Assembly (NCBI GenBank): GCA_012932865.1
Contig: SAXG01000017.1
Location: forward strand, 124,001-188,000
DNA: 64,000 nucleotides
Direction of reading: 5' to 3'
Source of the DNA: Amylostereum areolatum
Lineage: Eukaryota; Basidiomycota; Agaricomycetes; Russulales; Stereaceae
Position 1 is the stretch's first letter; each line of letters begins with the position of its first letter. The position numbers and the translations under genes were made by a program. Positions 47,292 to 59,900 of the stretch are shown here, piece after piece. The notes below the pieces were generated by a model. That model made no database searches. It saw only the letters and a program-made list of their open reading frames with translations, and had not been told where the DNA came from.

Positions 47292-48742
47292 TCATGCCTC
47301 ATCGTCGATTTTCAACCCAAGCCTCTTCAAAGCCTCCTCATACCGATCCAGCAGCAACCTCCTCACCCACCCGCCCTTCGGAAACTCCTTCTCCCATTGG
47401 TTATGTAGATGCACCGCGAATACGTTCTTCAAGCGCTCGTCCAGTCCACCGCCTTCTGCACGCGTCAGGCCACCAGTCCACCCGCCACTTTTGGGATCCG
47501 AGATAAAAGGATCCGGAAGACGATTGTCGAGGCGACATGAACGACCGTCTGTGAAGCAGAACGGAAGGACTTTGAAAGGCGACACACCCGCCGCGACGAG
47601 GCGACGCCAGAGCTTCAGGTAAAGAAGCGCGCCCCAGTCCGTCGACCCTGGACGGGGTGCGTCCGATGTTTCAATGATGTGAAATGCTTCGCAAAGGTAT
47701 GGGGAGTGTTTGTGGAAGTGCATCACCGCGCCATTTAGCGTCTGATAAACTTTGTCTAGAGGCGGACGTCAGCATCGGACGAAGGAACAGACGATGGGGG
47801 CGCACCATAGCAATCCCACTGCGTCACAAACTCGTGCTCTAGAAGCGGCGTGAAGTCGCGCGTCCATAGCGTGTCCATATCCACCCATGCCCCGCCCTCG
47901 TTCCAAATTGCCAGCAGCCTCACGATGTCTCCGTCCAGCCACGCTCTCTTGTCGTTCATGCTAAGGAATTTGCTCCCCTCGAGAGCCGTTCCCCGTGCCA
48001 TCTTGTCCAGGTCGGCCACGCGTAATTCGAACACGCCTGGATATCGATCCACATATCGTTGAAGGGTGGGGTTGACGGACAGATCCCCGTTCGACCACAT
48101 CACAAGCCGCGAGTGCTCGACGGGTTGTGTCGCGAGAAAACTTTTGAGCATCCACTCCTGTCGCTCGCCGAACACCGCCAAATCCGTGCGCCAGTACGTG
48201 TGAAACATTGTGCGCGGGCGCGTTGCGTCGAGCTCGATCGGCGGACGGATGGTGCCCGCAAAGTCGTAACAATCCATGCCGAGGCGCATGGAGAAGCCAG
48301 CTTGCACTTCGGTATGTCGGGTGCCATAGAGGCGCTCGGACACGTTGTACTCGGGACTGGGGTTGTCGAAGCAACCGTGTAATGGCTTGACGGGGATGAT
48401 TTCACGTTGAATCCATTCGCGGGGGTAGGGCGTGAGTTCGATATGGAGTTCCCAGATGAAGAGAACAGCTGTCACTGCGAGGAGAAGGACGGGAATAACG
48501 ATGCGGGCGACGCGGAACACAAACCGGGGCGTGAGATGCTGTAGAGGTGACATTCTAGTTTTGGCTAACGACCATCGAGCGCGTTTGCGCGGAGGAGACG
48601 GGGAAGGGGTGATGATGGTAGCCTGTCGAAATGGATTTCTGGTGGCTGTTAAGGCCGTGGGGGATGCGACGTGTCGTTGTCGGGGCGAGGGCGGTTCGGC
48701 GTAGAGCGGCAAGTGCGAGTCTCTAAATTGTGATGATGGCAT
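47292..48742 (-). CDS. Type II membrane glycosyltransferase (GT32-like), copy 2
   Basis: Two exons, 48742-47806 and 47755-47292 (50 bp intron), give 466 residues, in one frame. It aligns with copy 1 over its length: membrane segment RIVIPVLLLAVTAVLFIWEL, YPREWIQREIIPVKPLHGCF, SMRLGMDCYDFAGTI, TMFHTYWRTDLAVFGERQEW, LVMWSNGDL, DGDIVRLLAIW, and the DXD motif in GGAWVDMDTLWTRD. The N-terminal cytoplasmic part is longer than in copy 1 and rich in Pro, Arg and Ser. The intron is at the same codon and phase as in copy 1, so the pair arose by duplication. Orientation is opposite to copy 1, 39 kb away. It is probably a Golgi enzyme; donor and acceptor unknown. Confidence 0.85.
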
Positions 48743-49482
48743 GAACGCCCACTCGCATCCGTGGGATAGTTTGAGATGTCCGTCGACAGAAGACGGCCTT
48801 GATCGTGGACAGCCACGTTGATAAAGATGTCGAGGAGATGGAAGTGCGGAGAGGAAAGACCGTCGGCGTTGTGGACGCAGGTGGATGCGTACCAGTGCTC
48901 TTTATAACAGCTTCGCGTTGATCTAATAGTAATAAATGTTTTACTTGCAAACACATCCAGTCATCAACAAAACATCGACAACCCCTGCATGCATTGGCAA
49001 TGTGGCACAGGAATCATCCACCGCCGCTATCGTAAGCGTATACGAACAAAGCATACAATAGCGGTCCAAAACCCGACACAGACCACAAAACACAGACCAC
49101 GGACAATACCACATACGACCACAACCGAAGGGCGTAAAGAAGAACCAGAGAGTAATGTAAACACAAAAGGGGACGCGACGCAGCTCGATGGATAGTTGGA
49201 CCGCTATGCAAGCTGAGGAGGTGCAAGTACGGGTAAAAGGGAGGTAAGGATGTGGCCATCTCCAGAAAAGAATTTGAGTCGTGAGGGGGCGACGCGTCAG
49301 TGTCGAGAGACGAGAGCAAAAAAAGGTATCATACACGGAAAGCCCTGAATGGTTGTGAATCGCATCGGAAAGCCAGTTGCCAAATGAATGCAGTCTGTTG
49401 TCCCCCCCTCCCAACCCCCACTTCCTTCACTCCTCCAAAACATCCGCACACTCACTGTCTCCTTCACGACGCCATCGAACAT
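48743..49482. other. Intergenic
   Basis: Promoter of glycosyltransferase copy 2 and 3' region of DHH1. No coding signal. Confidence 0.45.
48901..48906 (-). promoter_or_regulatory. TATA box of glycosyltransferase copy 2
   Basis: Minus strand CTGTTATAAAGAGC, about 160 bp before the ATG at 48742. Confidence 0.5.
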
Positions 49483-51117
49483 TCATCGCTGAGCAACGGG
49501 AACCCCACGTCCAGAAGCCCCCTGCGACGCGCCGGCATATTGCTGTCGTGACGAGGCTGCCTGCCGCGGAGGTTGGCCATTCGTTTGATACAGAGTCTGC
49601 GGCTGTTGGGCCGCCGCCGCCTGCCTAGCCGCAGTCTGTGCTTGGACTTGGGCGGTGGCTGCCTGCCTTTGCTGTTGGGTTTGCTGAGAGGGCTCTGGCT
49701 TCTGGCCTGCCGGCTCGTCGACTGCGCTGGGAGCAACATAGAGACCTTTGTCGATAACTTGTGGGATGGGTTGAATTTCGGTGCCGAGCTCCTGCTCTAT
49801 CTTGTATAAGTTGAAGCGGTCCTCATATGTGACCAAGTTGATGGCCAAGCCAAAGTGGCCGAAGCGTCCAGAGCGACCGATACGATGGAGGTAGGTCTCC
49901 GAGTTCTTAGGGAAATCGAAGTTGATAACGACGTTGACGGCTTGAATGTCGATACCGCGGGTAAGAAGGTCCGAGCAGACGAGGTTACGACAGACGCCGT
50001 TACGGAAGTCGTGGAAGACACGATTGCGGTGCGACTGCAGCATCTTTGCATGGGAGTAGAAACACGAGTAACCGAGCTCCGTCACTTTTTTGGCGAGAAG
50101 CTCGACACGGTTTGTCGAATTGCAGAAGATGATAGATTGGTTGATTTGCAGCTACGAAGAGATCAGATATGGTAAATATACTGACGACGTAAAGTAGCGT
50201 ACCTTGGAGAAGAGTGTGTTCAGACAGTGCACTTTTTGCCGTTCTTCGACGAATGCGTAGTATTGTGTCACGCCACGGAGCGTAAGCTCGTCCATGAGGT
50301 TGATCTCATATGGGGAGTTCATGTGTTTATCCTGCCGTACGATGAGCAGTGCGATGATTGTCGCAAGGCATACTCGCGTACCTTAAAGTCTTTTACGATG
50401 ATAGGGAAGGTGGCGGAAAAGAGCATGACTTGACGGTCTTTGGGAAGGTAGCCAAGGAGCTGCTCCATGACGGGGGCAAACTCGGGGGAGAGCAGCTTGT
50501 CGGCCTCGTCCATGACGAAAACGGGGCACTCGCTGAGGTCTGCGATGTTCTTTCCGGCTAGATCGAGAATACGACCAGGCGTCCCAACGAGGACGTGCAC
50601 CGTTTCTGATAGTCGAAGAATGTCGTCCTTAAGCGTTGTTCCACCGGTGGTAACCATGACCTGGATGCCCATGTGCTTCCCGAGGATCTTGCAGACCTGA
50701 CTTGTTTGGAGAGCAAGCTCACGCGTGGGCACGAGAAGCAGGGCCTGGATCTTGTTCTTGGAGATGTCGATTTGTTGAAGGGAGGGGATAACGAAGGCGG
50801 CGGTCTTGCCCGTGCCGTTCTTCGCGCGCGCAAGGACGTCGCGGCTTTGTGAGTGCAATAGGAATAGCCTCTTCTTGGATGGGAGATGGGTGATCGAAGC
50901 CGGCCTCAAAGATGCCCATGAGAAGCTCGCGTCGGAGGAACATGTCCTCAAATTCAACGCCTTTGGTGGCCTTCACGTCGTCAGTTTGCGGGCGTTCATC
51001 GCGTGGTGGTGGGCGGAGACCGGTGCGCCAGTTGTCCGTGCTGATAGACAATGAAAAAAGGACAGGGGACTGAGGTAAAGTGACTTACGAGGTGGATGTG
51101 GATGGCTGTTGCGACAT
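49483..51117 (-). CDS. DHH1: DEAD-box RNA helicase DHH1 (DDX6 family); one-base insertion at 50846-50848
   Basis: Exons 51117-51089, 51040-50382, 50331-50203 and 50151-49483. The start [18 protein letters not shown] fits the family once the 28-nt first exon is added. Helicase motifs appear in order: Q motif ([16 protein letters not shown]), motif I ([14 protein letters not shown]), [31 protein letters not shown] in [14 protein letters not shown] in FSATFP, then SYEINL-like [25 protein letters not shown] and [10 protein letters not shown]. The C-terminus is a Gln/Ala/Pro-rich tail. The frame breaks between the Q motif and motif I, where an AAA run seems to have one A too many; exons sum to one base more than whole codons (494 residues expected). 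Dhh1 represses translation and activates decapping in P-bodies. As a conserved, normally single-copy gene it is unlikely to be truly dead, so sequence error is likely. Confidence 0.96.
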
Positions 51118-51346
51118 TGGCGCTCGATGGGAGATGGGGATATTCGGCAGGTGTGTTTATTTGTGGCGGTTAAGAAAATAGAGGGGATGCTCTGGAGAAT
51201 ATGTGTCGAGCACGAGGATAGGCGCTGATCAGGTTATGACTTGAAGGGATAGAAGTCAATGTGACGGGTGGCAAATGGTCTTTGTTCAGGTTGAAAGGCG
51301 GGAGTGCTTTGTCGGTGTGGTAAGCGTAGACCTACGTCGGTGGTAG

Positions 51347-51473
51347 ATGTCGGGGGCTTTCGCGAGGGCGGGGTGACGAAGATGATGATGGGAGGAGGCA
51401 GGAGGACAGATCGTCCGCTTCGAAATTTGCCGCGCTGTCAGAGTTACGCCCGGCCTCCAGTGGCCCGCCACCG

Positions 51474-51509
<36 letters not shown>

Positions 51510-53627
51510 AAGGTCCACGGCCCTAGCGCTTCATTGAGCTCATTGTACAAGGCCAATGTACGTATGTTTTTCTTCCCTACTAGTTGGCTGCTTAATTTAC
51601 AGGACATGACGAAACTCACCGCTTTTGACTTTGCTTCGTAGCTCTTTGACTCGGGACCTGCTGTTGCTTCTTTCACTGGGGCTTCTTCCGAAAGACCTGT
51701 CGTGTGGCACTTACAATCGCGGCTACAAGAATGCCGCCTACTATCAACGAAAGGGCTCCTGAAAAAGGTTGATTTCATCATCGCCGTTCTGTCGTTTACT
51801 CAAAGGTTCGCCATCTAGGCGATGATTACGGCGACTCTTCGTCGAAACTATGGTCTGTATACCTCTCCGTGGCAGATAACTACGACAAGTCGCTCGTCGA
51901 AAGATGGAAAGCCGATATGGATGGTATCCTCATCTTCGTACGTCTTTGATCAGCACACACGCATTTGGCCTTCACTCACGTCGTGGCAGACCGGTCTGTT
52001 TTCGACCACCGTCGCCGCCTTTTTCATAGAGAGCTATAAGAGCCTGCAGCAGGATCCCGGCAATGTGACCGTCCAGATATTAAGCCAGATATCTCAGCAG
52101 CTCGTCACCATCGCGAACGGGACCGCCCCGTTTATCCCACCTCCTCCCTCGCCGTTCGAAGTCCCTTCATCCATGCTTCGCGTCAACATATTTTGGTCCC
52201 TCAGTCTTGTTGTTAGCATCACATGCGCCCTTGGTGCCGTCCTCGTCCAGCAATGGTCACGCAAGTACCTCAGCATGGTGACACGCGCCTCTGCGCCGTA
52301 CAGACGTGCGCGAGTTCGTGCATTTCTACACCAAGGAGTGGAAAAGTACGGCTTATCGACCGCATCGGAAACCATCCCCCTCTTCCTCCACGTCGCCGTG
52401 TTCCTTTTCTTCGCCGGCTTGGTCCAGTTTCTGTTCATCATCAACACCGCGCTTGCCTACTCCGTCCTCGCAGCCATCAGCCTTGTCGCAGGCATGTACT
52501 TCTTCCTCACGGTCATTCCCATTATCAGCGTCAAGGCACCATACGCAACGCCCCTCTCTCAGCCCATCTGGTATCTTGGGCAATCGCTGTATTCCACCCT
52601 CTTAGCTCTCATCATTGTGCCCTTCAATTCCATCGCGCCATGGTCGACATGGACCTTCAACATTCTTGATGCGCTTTCTGCCTCTAGGTTGCGTCTTGAA
52701 GAAGGTCTCATGCGTGGATTAGATCGCCAATCGAACTTCGAAGTGGACGAGTCCGCCTTCACGTGGTTAACGCGGTTTCTCCCTGAAGACGCCGACCTCC
52801 TTCCCTTCGTGGAGGGCATCCCCGGGTTTCTTCGCTCATCTAACGCCTTCAACGGGGCAGAGATGCTCGTCCGCCTTCTACAAAAGAATTCGCTGGGCAG
52901 TCGTATCGGTACCCTCATGATGACACTCGCATACGGCGACTCCGTGCCAGAGCCTACTCGCACCCATCACGCCCTCGCGTGTTTGAATACCATATGGGAG
53001 CTCACCGCCGCGCATAACAGGGCCACAACGGAATATTGGCAGTTGGACCCAAGTCGACGACTGGTGATCGCCACGCGGGGCCTGCGTGATGACCCCGACC
53101 CCACGGTCTCGGTGGTTGCCCATTGCACAACGATGCTCCGAGTGTTGCCTATTCTTCACAACCACGAACACACGCAGGACACGCAGCTTCGCCGTGATAT
53201 ATTGACATGGATCCCGACTTCAGTCAGCGAAACATGCGCCACTTTGAATACATCTATCACGACGGACGGACCCATCGTCGCCATCGCGTTGCTTCTCAAT
53301 GGCATCCTGCCAGTTTTAGACAAAGTACAAAAAGGTCGACTGGCGATGGTATGGAACACAATTCGCCTCCTGTGCGCGTCGGTGCACGCCAGCACACCTT
53401 CTCCAAAAGCACAGAGGTTGTTTGCGAATGCGCTGAAGAACGCAACGTTAAGAAGCAAGGGCACTTTCGGCACAGATGGATGGCATTCTTCCAGCCCATA
53501 CGTCTACATGGTGCAGATGTTGGGTCCAGTGGCGGAAGGTGTGAAGGATGAGGAGGCCGCCCGTACAATCACAGAGGCGACATCAGTGTTTCTTGCAGCT
53601 TTCGAGGAATCTTTAGCGTCTACATAG
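51347..53627 (+). CDS. DUF6535-domain multi-pass membrane protein; 5' end uncertain
   Basis: The core is certain from about 51806. It reads SKLWSVYLSVADNYDKSLVE, RWKADMDGILIF, then across a 52 bp intron (51938-51989) TGLFSTTVAAFFIESYKSLQ, the hallmark of the basidiomycete DUF6535 family, followed by NVTVQILSQISQQL. Membrane segments include IFWSLSLVVSITCALGAVLV and, in a long hydrophobic stretch, LFLHVAVFLFFAGLVQFLFI and LAAISLVAGMYFFLTVIPII. The C-terminal half is helical and soluble. Upstream, an ATG at 51347 (MSGAFARA) is followed, after an apparent one-base surplus in a G run, by an acidic frame with a poly-Asp tract (51477-51509) and SASLSSLYKAN before a GTACGT donor; joining this to the core needs further introns I could not fix. 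The family is expanded in mushrooms and has no known biochemical function. Confidence 0.82.
51477..51509. repeat. GAC trinucleotide repeat (poly-Asp coding)
   Basis: About ten tandem GAC units inside the presumed first exon of the DUF6535 gene; codes for a run of aspartates in the frame that looks coding. Confidence 0.8.
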
Positions 53628-55572
53628 AGACACCAGGACTTGTAAAAAGGACAGAGATTTGTGGTCAACGTTTCGCACAGATGTGTGTGTCCATTCACAA
53701 TTCCAGATGTCAGGATCTGGTAGAGCCAATGAGATGGAAATGACTCAGACAGACTCACATTACCCACAGATGCACATTCAGATCGCAAAGCGTGTTAACC
53801 ATCACAAAAACAACCTTTTATTCTGAAAGGATATGTACCGAAGTCCGGGACACGATCCGACAACACCACCAACCACCACATCATAACGCGCCAACGCACA
53901 TAGCAACAGACGAGGGGGAAGTACCTATCGTAGCGGAAAGTGGTAGAAGTACAGATTGCAGCGAGGACGATATGTACCGACAAGATTCTAGACGTATTGT
54001 AATCTGAAGACATCAACAAAGGAAACGAGAATGAGTACGTATGAAAGAGTGTGGTGACGCTAACACTAGTCCGCGTGTGAATAATCGTGGAGAAGAGTGG
54101 GGAAGGGGTAACGGAGGGGAGAGCGTATGGGACAAAATGGCAAAAAAGGAGCTGCCCAAGGTGCCGCGTTTGAGCGATTTGCAGAGCCAGCGGGACTCCG
54201 ATGAGTTGATGGAAACGCTGGAAGAAATGGGAATGCGGGTAGGGGGAGCACTGAAACAGGGAGGGGTATGAAGGCTTGCGAGATTGTAAACGACACATAA
54301 AAACTACAGAGAGAAAATGTCAGCGAATTGGCAAACAATCGTAAGAAAGGCGTACTCACACGACTACAGCCAACGTACACCGCCCATAATAACGAGACCA
54401 ACAGGAGGAAATCGGATACGGAAATAGACCAAGGCGTCAAAGCACAAACCCCGATTCCTCGACCCCTATGGATGGATCGCAAAGTATACACACGAAAGAA
54501 AGAGAATAAGTTTGGTGAAAAGGATGATGGGATGTTGAGAGGGGGGAGTGTGTGGTATGTATGCGACATTGCAACTGACAGATAGGGGATGGGAGGGAAA
54601 GGGGTAGTGTGAGGACCATGAACGGTCGCGAATATAAACTGAGGAATGCGCAGTACACGTAGAAGGAGAAGGGATAGATGACGACGAGGAAGGGGGGAAG
54701 GATGTCAATACTTGATACACAGAAGCATCCGCAATCGGGACGTGAGAGAAATGCGTGATGTGCGAACAAATAGTAGCCTGTGTGCATATGAAATGGAAAG
54801 CGCACACAGGGGAAGAATAGATTATGATCATGAAGAAGAACAACTGGGGGACGACGGAAGATAGTTCCAAGAGTGCAGAGCACACGGGCCACGACGCCGG
54901 CGGGCAGGGCGATGTAGAATATAGAGGTGACCACAACAGCAGCGACGGGAGGGAGGGAGATAGGGTAGTCGTTTTGCGGAAAGGGGACCGTCGTGCCGTG
55001 GTGTCGCTCTTTTGATACAACCATTGGGTATCCCACTCTAAATTGTGATGGGGCCATGGTGGGTTTGCTGATGCGATATGCGAGAGCAAGTGATGCCAGA
55101 ATATTGAAACATTGAGAGCCAGGATTCAGACGAGGAGGTGGGAATAGAGAATGGAACCGGGATGGTGGAGATCGCAGGGGGAAGGAGGAAGATACAATGG
55201 CGGATATTTGCGAGAGCTCCAGACGACGCCGTGGTATGAATATTGGCGCCGATCCCGGCAGAAGTGCGAGGGTGTCCTGAGCGTGGAACCGTAACCGTTT
55301 GAAAGACCGGAGGGGGTGGTATGGGGATGAGAGGAATCAAGTCGGTCGAACCAGCATGGTCCGTAAAATACAGATGTTGAGACGTCGAGGGGAATAAAGG
55401 GATAAGGGAACGCGCGAGGCGTCGACGCCAGACCATGCCAGAGGATTTTGAACGGAAGCCTTCCGATGAGGAAAACGACCAACTAGAGATAGACTGTCGG
55501 GGAAAATGTCAATCAAAACGAAGGACAACAATAAAAACTCGACAAACCTCTACCATATAGATAACAATAAGT
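53628..55572. other. Intergenic between convergent genes
   Basis: 1.9 kb without a supported gene. The minus strand is C/T rich and holds long open frames (for example 54437-55057) rich in Leu, Pro and Ser without family signal; this looks like the 3' untranslated side of the Edc1-like gene. Confidence 0.45.
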
Positions 55573-56957
55573 TCAGAAAGGCGCCGGCAACTCATCAGGA
55601 CTGGGCGAGTTCTGGAAGGTGGAGCTGGCGAAGAATCCGGGACGAACGTCCTTCTGACGGGCCGAAGGAGACGCAGAAGCGACACGACGACGTGGCAACA
55701 GCCCAACCAACGCCTTGAGTTCTTCCGAGGCATCCGAAGTAGACGAAGAGGTTGAACTGTCTTCGTCCATCGACATATTGAAGACGCCTTCGCTGGGAGA
55801 TCGAGCGTGGTTACGATGGCGCGATGGAGTGGGAGTGGTGGTGCGGGCAAAGAAGGGCATGCCAGTGAACACCGAAGACAAAGGTGCCGTGCGGGGCCCG
55901 TCCTCTAACAGTCCTCGCTGCTGCCACGTGACACTCTTCTCGCGGGTGGGAGTGACGGGGGGTCCATCCTCCTCGACATCGGTAAGGTCATCGCAAATGG
56001 GAAATACGTCACGAGGCCTGAAAGCGGCGACGCTCTTGGAGGGTGCGGACGACACGCCGGGTGCGGAGCGCGAGACGTTCATGGCGGGAATGGCCCGCCC
56101 TGCATTCTTCCCACGGGGTACAGGTACCGCCCGTGATGGAGTTGGAGTCACTGGTTCTGGGATAACCTGGCGGCGACGTGCAAGCTTTCCCGTGGGTCGG
56201 GACGCAAGCTTCATGGCATTCGAGTCTTGCCTGGAAGAGGTCGTGGGAAGAGCGGTGTCTGAATCGCTATCGGAGGGACTGGCACGGAAGAGATCGAATG
56301 CATTGCGGTTGTGCGACTGCGATGAGGGGGGACGAGCGGCGTCGGGGCGCTTCGCAGGGTTCGGAAGAGTATCCGCACGGGAGGAAATAACGGATGGCTG
56401 AGGTGGGGAAGCCTGATGGTGGGGCTGTCGTCGACGGCCAGTCGGTACGGATGAGTGTGAAGTGCTCCTGTACGGGGAACGACGGGAGCGATAAGGTTTA
56501 AAATCTGAAGAAGACGGTAAAAAGGCGAAGAAGGTCACCTAGGAATGGATCTGTCCTTGGAGGCCTTGCCGTTCTGACGGCCGCGGGGAGAATTGTCGGT
56601 AGGCGCTGAGGTCTGAGCCTTTGCCTTTGGGGCAAGAGGGGCGTCTGATGTGGCGACAGCGGTAGTCACCTTTGAAGAGGCCTCATCCGAGGGCTCCGCC
56701 GGCTGAGACTGAGGCTTGGAAGGCTGGGGAGAACGAGGATTGGGGTTTGCCCCCCTGGATTTCTGCGGTCGAGGCGTGCGCTGTTGTTGTTGGCGTTGCT
56801 GAGAGCGAGGGGCGAGGGGTTGGGCAGGCTTTGAGAGGCTGAGAAGGCCGGGGGTGCGTGTCGGCTGGATGAGAACGGCCGGAGGGGCAGAGGGCAGCCT
56901 CCTATGGCGGACGACAGGGGACGACAGGAGATGTACGGGTTTCTGAACCATGATCAT
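55573..56957 (-). CDS. Disordered protein with Edc1/PNRC-like C-terminal motif; candidate decapping enhancer
   Basis: Two exons, 56957-56539 and 56467-55573, with a 71 bp intron, give 437 residues in frame. The start is MIMVQKPVHLLSSPVVRHRR, followed by VLIQPTRTPGLLSLSKPAQP. Most of the chain is Pro/Ser/Arg/Gln rich and surely disordered; a short acidic island FPICDDLTDVEEDG and SPSEGVFNMSMDED stand out. The last residues, FFASSTFQNSPSPDELPAPF, match the pattern aromatic-A-x-x-x-F-x-x-SPxPxxLPxP of the Edc1/PNRC family, in which this end binds the Dcp1 EVH1 domain and activates the Dcp2 decapping enzyme. The motif is seen directly; the role is inference. Its neighbour 4.5 kb away, DHH1, works in the same pathway. 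Alternatively, a nuclear protein with a chance proline motif. Confidence 0.6.
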
Positions 56958-59900
56958 GGCTGGGTTGGGGGGTGAAAGGAGAAATGATGTTGAGAGTGGA
57001 GAGCAGGGGGGGTAGATGAGGGTAGGAGGAGAGCCGGGAGAAGAAGAGGAGGAGGAGGGGCGGGCGGGGGTCGAAGAGGAGAGCGATTGAGCGGAGGAGG
57101 AGGAGGAGTGGGAGAGGGAGAAAAATGGGCGAAGTCGGAGCACGCGCTCGACCCATTTCAATCGTTGCCCCGTAGCCTTCGGGTCTATTCTGTCAGGGGC
57201 CACCAGGTCTGCCTCTTTCACGCTCCGACACTACCCCTCTCGGTACTTACTTACCATATCCGGAAGCCTCCCTCCCTGCGCCACATTGACGGTCCATTGA
57301 ATGAATTTTTCACGTCCAAGGGGTCCCCGGTGCCAGATGCTTCCATCAGCGAGTCCACGCGAACAACTTCCTCCTGTCTTGGCCAGATTGCGTCGACCTC
57401 CGTTGGCTCGCCGACCAGTCCTCCGGCCAGCAGCTGTTTCCAGGTAATCCGTTGAACATGGAACGGCCACAGCGTCGACCTCCTCCAATTGTCCATCCTC
57501 CTCCACAACAGCACAGCTCTCCACGTTTTGGCCTAGCTGCCCTTGTCCTGCCACAGACGTTAGCTGCCATAGAGACTCACGCACGCACCTTGTTCTCCTC
57601 CTCCTTGTTCGGGGTCGTGTGTACATCAGGTCCGGACGGCAGCACGCCGCATGTGGCAAGGGCGCCGGAGCCTGCAGCTCGAGCGCAAGTCAGTGATCGC
57701 AACACACCGATCCCTCACCTACGTTCGCGGGCACGCAAAAAACACGCCCAAATCGTGTCGCTAGAGGCTCAAGCACGCCGGTTGTTGGAAGTTGGGGTCA
57801 AGTTCGCATTAAGTATATGATTTTTTTTTTTCACAAGGAGCCACTCGCCGCGTGCCTCTGCGTCCATTGTTCTCTCTTTTCGGAGTCTTTTCCACGATCA
57901 CGCGCACAGTCCGCCTCTTCATCCTCCCTCGGATTCTTTCGTCTCCGACAACGGCGACTTATTCTTGTCATAGATAGATGGACACCACGAAGCACAGGTC
58001 TGACCACCATCAACTCGTGCACTGGCCGTCCTAACGGCCTCGTTATCTTCTCCACCGTCGACAATGACCGTGGCCTTGGACGCGCCCCACCCGCGTGTAA
58101 ACCATGCTTTTCACCGCCCGATCCTGCGCACGACATATCTCTCAACACCCTCGAGAGAACCTCCTGGGATTCGGCCCGAGCACATCATCACCGCCATGCA
58201 ACGTTTGGGTTTCACGGCTGTGAATCAAGCAAGGAAGTCTCGGGAGCTTCAAGGAAGACCAGGCAGTATACGGACAGGACCATGCCTCAACAGGCCGACC
58301 GAGGGACCTCCTCCCATGACTGCACCAGCATCGCCCCCATTCATTCCTCCGCCGGTCCCCGACCTCGGTCTCGGTCCATTCACCCATCTCTATACGGGGC
58401 TGACATGGTTAGCCTCCGCTCCGAAGTCTCCAGGGTGCCTTGCTCCCACTCCACACATATACAGTTAACCTCCGTCCTTGCTCCCCTCTTCCGTGATAAC
58501 GGATGGCGACATCCCCGCACAAGCACCAACGGGCTTCGATAACGCTTCATTGCCCACCGAAGGTCCCACACACGCGGGTTTAGGCATGGGGCGTTCCTGC
58601 AGGTCATGGGAGTGCGGTGTTGGTGCAGTGCGCACTCAATCCGAACGACTCTGCGAAGGCGCCCTCGCAGCGCGGAAGGTGCCCGATGCGACACGGGCGT
58701 ACTCCGGGCGTACTTGGACGAAAGGCCCTCATCACACGCAGGAGAGAGCGAAAACGTGCAGTTCCTGGCTACGTAGGCGGGGTCTTATCAACTCATGGAT
58801 CGACGCAGGCTGGACTCGGTCGTGCGGTCACCCTCGAACGTTCTCGCTCCGTCTCGTGCGGGGTCTTTCATTGTTCGACGGCAGATCATTTTTCACACAA
58901 TGCGACTCGGGTCCATGCATCGTGGCGCGGTGCCGTTCGTTTCTCAGCCGCACACGCTCGCACACGCTTCCTATCCGACCTTACGCTCTCCTGTCTTCTT
59001 TCCTTTCCCCCATCAGTCGACGTTGGCCAACTCTGTCCGTCTACGCCCTTCCACATGACCCTCCAATGTCCACGGGATCTCCGCTTGTCCGACGCGTTAG
59101 CTCATCCCTTGAACCTTCCCCGCGGCCTCAAGGCAACCCTATTCATACCCGCATTGCGTCGATGGCCGTTATTGTGATCGTCCCGTTTGTGGATGTGATG
59201 CAACTCGATGTCGTCTGGTGACGTTGACGATCTGAATGAAGGTCTTGATCGTTCTTGCGCAAGATGGGGGACTCTAGCCTATGAGCGATAGCATGGAGAG
59301 TTTCGGGATCGGGATCGAATACGAAGTGCAAAAGGCTAACACCGACATACATCATGAAGAACGGCGTGCAATGTGACTCGTCGTCAGGATCGCTCAAGAC
59401 GGTGTACATGTGGGATGACTGCACGGTGACTGGTCTAAATGCATATCGTCTGAACGTGATCGACGGCGGACCAGTGCAGGGATGTTGAACTGTGCACGGC
59501 GATCATATTCCAAGACAAACCATTTACAGGACGTACTGTACATGGACGGAGAGATGTGCAACCATCACGATGGGGGGGGGGGGGGGGGGGATCCCGAGCT
59601 GGACAACCAGTCTCGCAGTAAACATACTTGCATAACGGCGGCCCGTCAACGTTCAACATTGTGTTGCTTGACAATGTATCATTATGAGCCATTTTGAATA
59701 TAGCGGTGCCGATCCTCGTGCATCACGCCAGAGCATGCCGGACGACCGGCCAGCACAGCTGCAGCTGGCAGGTCACAAGAGAATAATCTCAATGTCAGCC
59801 AAAGCGAAGAGACGTCCACATGCCGTCGAAACACCTTCTCCAGTGATACGCATACACTTTCCCCCGACCTTTCCTTCGTGAGCTTGAGCAACGCTACACG

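Noticed and set aside
54437..55089. Two 206-207-codon open frames on the minus strand
   Set aside because: They overlap in different frames, are rich in Ser/Pro/Leu from pyrimidine composition, and lie in the 3' region of the Edc1-like gene.
56468..56538. Frameshift between the two exons of the Edc1-like gene
   Set aside because: A 71-bp intron with acceptor CCGTACAG restores the frame exactly; the shorter 34-bp option hits a stop at once.
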